Positions 59,215 to 64,000 of a DNA stretch of 64,000 nt are shown here, in pieces (within the stretch, counting starts at the first letter, position 1; each line of letters opens with the position of its first letter). The notes below the pieces were generated by a model. The model was not told where the DNA came from, did not search any database, and saw only the letters and a list, made by a program, of their open reading frames with translations. Position numbers and translations under genes: made by a program. The DNA comes from Alligator mississippiensis (Eukaryota; Chordata; Crocodylia; Alligatoridae), in contig NC_081826.1 of assembly GCF_030867095.1 (NCBI RefSeq), positions 60,346,001 through 60,410,000 on the forward strand. The letters run 5' to 3'.

Positions 59215-60785
59215 TGATTTTGGAAATCTGAATCATTTTTCTGATTCAATTCGGCCAAATCGCTTCAGAAGATTCGGAGCTGATTTCGGAGATTCGGCCA
59301 TAGAGTGGAATGAGGAATCAATTAAATATCTATACCTTTGTTGTCTTTTGGTTGATTCAGATGAAACTTGAAGGGATGGTAGCCTCTGCTGAGAGCATGA
59401 CACATACCAAGCTTCAAGGAGATAGATGCAGGGGTTTCTGGGAAACTGCACCTCAAAGTTCTGAAAGTGAAACTCAGGTCACGTGTGTGTTAAGCCACAG
59501 TGGGGTGAAAACTGCAGGGATGGTAGATGCTGCTGGGGCTACAAAGCCTGCCAAGTTTCAAGGAGATAGGTGCAGTGGTTTGGGGAAAACTGAACCTGAA
59601 GCTGCGGACAAGCAAAACTCGTGACATGGGTGACACTGTGTAAAGGCACAGCAAGGTGAAACCTGCAGGCCTGCTAGCCCCTGCTGAGGCTATGAAGTCT
59701 GCCAGCTGTCAAGGAGATAGATGCAGGGGCTTCTGGGTTCTGGGGCCCTGCACCTCTAGCTGCTGACAGGCAAAACTTGTGACATGGGTGCTTGTGGGAT
59801 TGATTGTCTGTGTGTTGGAGCAGAAGCAGTTCCCAGTTCTGTATTGATTCTTTCCTCTCCTTAGTCTGTGGTTTTGTAGGTATTAATCCTTGCTCCTTAA
59901 CTTGTTATCTAGTAGCTAGCTACTGTGTATTGAGCTGATCCCTGAGTGAATCATGATTGATTGTGTAACACAGTAACTAGCTAGCACAGCCACCCATGTC
60001 ACGAGTTTTGCCTGTCAGCACCTAGGGGTGCAGGGCCCCAGAACCCCCCTCTTTAACAGTTGGCAGGCTTTGTGGCTGCAGCAGGTCCTGGCAGCTAGAC
60101 CTGCAGTAGTTTCCGTCCCCCCCCCGCCCCGCCCCCCATGCCCCAAGATGGACACAGTTGCACAAGCTCCCATGACACGAGTTTTGCCTATCAGCAGCTA
60201 GAGATGCAGGGCCCCAGAAGCCCCTGCACCTATCTCCTTGAAAGCTGGCAGACTTTGTGGCCTCAGCAGGGGCTAGCAGACCTGCAGCTTTCACTCTGCT
60301 GCACCTTAACACACACAGTGTTAAACATGTCATGAGTTTTGCATGTCCACAGCTTGAGGTGCAGTTTCCCCCAAATTTCTGCACCTCTCTTGAAACTTGG
60401 CAGGGTTTGTGGCCTCACCAGATGCTACCATCCTGGCAGTTTTGACCCTGCTGTGGCTTAACATATACACGTGACATGAGTTTTTCTTTCAGAATTTTGA
60501 TGTGCAGTTTCCCAGAAACCCTTGCACTTATCTCCTTGAAGCTTGGCATGTGTCATACGCTCAGGAGAGGCTACCAGCCCTGCAAGTTTCATCTGAATCA
60601 GCCAAAAGACAACAAAGTTATAGATATTTCATTGATTCCCCATTATACCCTATGGCCAAATCTTTTCCAAATCGATGCAGAAAGCCTAAAGCTTCCAGCT
60701 ATTCGATTTGGATTCGTAGATTAGGCCTCCAAATCATTGGAATCATCTTCAAATCTGAATCATGATCTGAAGCATTGCACAGCCC
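59215..60785. mobile_element. Large fold-back element with tandem-repeat arms
   Basis: The left arm (59215 to about 59790) holds three direct copies of a 145-151-bp unit, anchored by TCAAGGAGATAG near 59413, 59558 and 59709. The right arm (about 59995-60785) holds the same unit inverted, about four times, anchored by CTCCTTGAAA-type words near 60232, 60387 and 60531 plus a more decayed one near 60052. Each unit also contains CAAAACT(C/T)GTGACATGGG or its complement. The outer parts are GATTCGG-rich on the left and CGATTTGGATTCG-rich on the right, ending CATTGCACAGCCCTAC. The core (59790-59995) is single copy and has no transposase. Frames such as 59310-59624 and 60022-60384 are translated repeat units. 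Confidence 0.75.
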
Positions 60786-62439
60786 TACTTTTTAGTTGGA
60801 CTAGCCTTGTTTCCCCTGTTCTTCTTCTTGCACTTGCCTTCCTCTTTTTCAAGTCTCATCTCTCAGCTTCTGCCTTAGTTCCTGCTTTTCACTTGCCTTC
60901 AGTTACTGCCCTTGACTCAGCTGTGGCCTTGCCTTCAGTCCTTTTTCCAGCCTACCTCTCTGCCAGTCTTGGAACTCTTGACTCTTAGGATGGTATCTAA
61001 CTCAGGCTTTTTTGGCTTTGATTCTCTTGATTGCTACTGTTGCCTTGTGCCTCTGCTCTGCAGGTTTGTGACTTGGCCTTAACCATTACCAGCACTGCAT
61101 ATCCTAGTTTGCAGCAGTTTAGTGACTGATCTTATGTACAGAAACTGATGGGTTTTTTTAAAGCCCAAATTTGGGAGGATTTCTGCAGAGGCAGGATAAG
61201 ACATATTCCTGATATTAGGCCAAAATTCCAGTGCCAGCTTTTTTCAAGCCCTGTTCCAAAGCAAAGGGACCATAACATTTCTCAACAATAGAGAATGTGT
61301 TCGCCTGTGCCTTGCTTCCAACTCAGTCTTGGAAATTACTGAACTGTTTTTGCTGAAGCTTTTGAAAATAATTCAGCCTAAGACAGACACCCAGCCTGGG
61401 AAATTTCAAACCAAATAGTTAAAGCTTGGCAGAGTGATATCCTTAAAATGGGGTTTAATGGAATGTGTTGGGCACCTTCGCTGAAGTTGTTGATACCAAT
61501 TTTGCCTATAATCTCTAAACTGTCAGAAGGTGTTTGTGTTTCTGAACATTACTTGTACAGTATATTTGAACTGGCAGATGTTTGTTTTTTAGCTGCCAAC
61601 CTCGCATGTTGCTCAAGATAAGTGAGGTGCTGAAATTCCAGTTCAAACCATGATTTGTAGCAACTTCAGATTGCAGTGTAACTGGACAAGGAAACCAGAA
61701 GCATTTTTTTTCTCTTTTTAAAGAATAACAACACTGTTTTGTGCTTAAGTGCTTGTGCCCAAGTCAAGCTGGAGTCTGCTACCCTACAATGCACTTACTT
61801 TGATATGGATATACATAGCCCCCACTTATACAAACCCATGTGATTTGTATGCCTTAGAGTACACCCAACTGTATACACCATTTCAAACTCAAGCATTCAC
61901 GCTCCTTGGGGCTGGGAAGATGCAATCAACATCCCAAAGCTATGCACAAGGTAGTTATTCCAGCCCATTAGCTAGAATAATGGTCACAGCCTCTCTATGC
62001 CCAGTACATAGAGTTCTTAACTCATAAAACTGGAGATCTATATTTTGCTTGCCCTTGTCCTGTGTTCCTTTCTTTAAAACCTTACAGCCTATGTGTAGGT
62101 GGTCTGGAGACCTTTTCAGCAGTGTGAAAGGATATACAGGTACTTGGGGAATCCTTTCATAATTGCAATGAATTGACATAGAAAGCCTTTTTGTATTTGT
62201 TCCCCAAACAAAGAGCAAATGGACTCATGTAGAGTAAGATAAAAATCAGGTTCTAAAATATGCCCTTAGCTCCTGCATTTAATTTGGCCAGGAGATGGTC
62301 CCTAAGCATCACCCTTTGCCCTTCTCCTTCTAGTGAGGTGAAGAAATAAAGGAGTCCTAAGAAATGTGTCCCAACATATCTAAATGTAGGCTCCTAAATC
62401 TGTATGTGTGTACTTCACTAATAAAAGTGGCTGGATTTA
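60786..62439. other. Gene-free stretch
   Basis: A CT-rich, imperfectly repetitive tract (CTTGCCTTC, TTCAGT words) lies at 60830-60990; the rest is AT-rich. No gene is seen. Confidence 0.4.
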
Positions 62440-64000
62440 GATTCATAAACATTAGGGGTTGGAAGGTATCTTGTGAGATCGTCGAGTCCAGCCCCCCTGC
62501 CATAGGCAGGAAGTCAGCTGGGATCAAGTGATCCCAGCAACAAAGGGAGAAGGCTGAGAGGGGATCTGGTGGCCATTTACAAACTCACCAGGGGGGACCA
62601 GCAGGAATTGGGGGAAACTTTGTTCCCCTGGGCACCACCCGGGGTTACTAGGAATAACGGCCACAAATTGTTAGAGAAGGTTCAGGCTGGACATCAGGAG
62701 ACATTACTTTACAGCTAGGGGTGCCAGGCTCTGGAATGGGCTCTCAAGTGAGGTAGTGCTCTCCCCTACCTTGGGGGTCTTCAAGACAAGGCTGGACAGA
62801 TATTTGGCTGGGGTGATTATGATCCCGGCACCCATTCCTGCCTGGGGCAGGGGGTCCAACCTGATGATCTGTTTAGGTCCCTTCCAACCCTAAGTACTAT
62901 GATGCTATGAAAAATATCCAGATGTTTTTGAAAGAGTCCAGAGTAGGTGCTTACACCACCTCTGGGGGGGGGAGGTGTCTGTTCCAGACCCTGAACACTC
63001 ACACCATAAAGAACTTTTTTCTTATGTCTAGTCTAAATCAACCTTCTTGGAGTTTATGGCTATTAGACCTTGTTATCCCTTGTGGAGCTCTGGTGAACAG
63101 CTGTTCTCCCAGGCCCTGATGCACCCCTCATATAATTGTAGGCTGCTACCAAGTTCCCCCTGAGCCTTCTCTTTTCCAGACTGAAGAGTCTCAAGTCCCT
63201 CAGCCTCTCCTCATACGGTCTGCTCTCCAGGCCTTGGATCATACGAGTGGCCCTCCTCTGGTCTCTCAAGCTTTTCCACATCCCTCCTGAAGTGGGGGGC
63301 CCAAAACTGGATGCAGTACTCCAGCTGTGGTGTCACCAAGGCCGAGTAAAGTTGGAGGTTGACATCCCTCGTTTTGCTTGAGATGCATCGGTGGATGCAT
63401 GCCAGGGTTTGGTTTGGTTTGCCAGCCAGAGCATCACATTGGTGGCTCATATTCATCTTGTGGTCAATCAAGACCCCCAAATCTCTTTTGGTCGTGGTGC
63501 CAGCAAGCGTAGCACTGCCGAGCTTGTAAGTGTGTTGAGGGCTCTTCCTACCAAGGTGCAGCACCTTACATTTTTCAACATTGGAGGCCATCCGGCTTTG
63601 GTCAGCCCACCTTCAGCCTGTCCAAGTTGGCCTATATCCCCAGCCTGCCCTGCGGTTTGACCACCCTTCCTCATAATTTGGTGTCATTCATGAACTTTGC
63701 CAGTTCACATCTGACTCCCGACTCCAGACTGTTAATCAAGATGTTAAAGAATACCGTACAGAGTCCTACAGGACACTACTAGTCACCCTGCACCGCATTG
63801 ATTTGCTCCCATCAACTAGTACTCTTTGGGTCTGACCCCCTAGCCAGTTAACTAGACATCAGACCGTAAGATTATCAAGGCCGCAGTTTCCCAACTTAAC
63901 CATGAGGACATCGTGGGAAGCTAGGTTAAAAGCTTTCTTGAAATCCAGATATATGACATCCACATCATCTCCCTTGTCCAGGGCTCATGTCACTTGGTCA
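62440..64000 (-). mobile_element. CR1 LINE (outer), minus strand, runs off the window
   Basis: The 3' tail is at 62440-62542 and the body resumes at 62911. Reading the minus strand from 63999 gives decayed DVDVIYLDFKKAFNLASHDV. After an internal gap it gives EKCKVLHLGRKSPQHTYKLG and RDLGVLIDHKMNMSHQCDAL, then LEYCIQFWAPHFRRDVEKLE and RPYEERLRDLRLFSLEKRRL. The segment between the first RT motif and the KCKVLHLG block is short, so the FADD region appears deleted or scrambled (about 63600-63870). The 5' part lies beyond 64000. Confidence 0.88.
62543..62910 (+). mobile_element. CR1 LINE (inner), plus strand, inserted in outer CR1
   Basis: Starts at the decayed RRRLRGDLVAIYKLTRG block. It continues through RNNGHKL and the WNGLSSEVVLSPTLGVFKT region and ends CCTAAGTACTATGATGCTATGA. 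It sits between GATCCCAGCAA (left) and AAATATCCAGATG (right) of the outer element, in the opposite orientation. It is therefore younger than its host copy. Confidence 0.87.

Noticed and set aside
59310-60384. Open frames with repeated FQGDRC-GFW-like peptides as a repeat protein gene
   Set aside because: The peptides are translations of the fold-back element's DNA units. They occur on both strands and are broken by stops.

Overview
The window is vertebrate nuclear DNA, most likely from a non-avian sauropsid, with a crocodilian as first guess and a turtle as second. The basis is abundant CR1 LINE copies ending in short ATCTATGA-type repeats rather than poly(A), many hairpin-forming (fold-back) DNA elements of the type seen in crocodilians and turtles, two small hAT elements, and one intron-containing, CpG-island-embedded developmental gene. 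There are no bacterial operons, phage genes or CRISPR arrays. The species call is inference.

The only host protein-coding gene I can support is MSC (musculin), a class II bHLH transcription repressor on the + strand. Exon 1 is 18000-18512, the GT-AG intron is 18513-19420 and exon 2 is 19421-19507, giving 199 residues. It sits in a dense CpG island (about 17.37-18.60 kb). Exon 1 carries a GGGGCC hexanucleotide array that encodes a Gly-Pro run, and the intron opens with a GGGA array 18 bases after the splice donor. A probable polyadenylation signal lies near 20.37 kb.

Layout. 0-13 kb: gene-free, mostly AT-rich, with three fold-back or MITE-like elements (1-370, 9.32-9.64, 10.28-10.84 kb) and one GC-richer block with a TATA box (3.42-4.44 kb). 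13-17 kb: two oppositely oriented CR1 tails and a palindromic repeat (16.78-17.00 kb). 17.4-20.7 kb: MSC. 20.7-30 kb: gene-free, with a hAT element bounded by a perfect 8-bp target duplication (22.30-22.55 kb) and a small tandem/inverted cluster (25.2-25.5 kb). 30-34.4 kb: a recent but dead CR1, an older CR1 and a MITE. 36.5-38.8 kb: a non-CR1 LINE whose 5' half is inverted relative to its 3' half. 40-42.2 kb: an unclassified GC-richer repeat. 42.9-54.6 kb: CR1 fragments, a CR1-in-CR1 nest (46.4-47.6 kb) and a long hairpin (49.73-49.92 kb). 56.9-57.1 kb: a second hAT. 59.2-60.8 kb: a large fold-back element whose arms are arrays of about 145-150-bp units. 62.4-64 kb: a second nested CR1, cut by the window end.

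Apart from MSC, the window is a record of transposon activity. The most unusual objects are the tandem-armed fold-back at 59.2-60.8 kb, the coding GGGGCC array in MSC and the inverted LINE. I see no evidence of a new multigene system. All repeat calls come from reading motifs and comparing copies inside the window; no database was searched.
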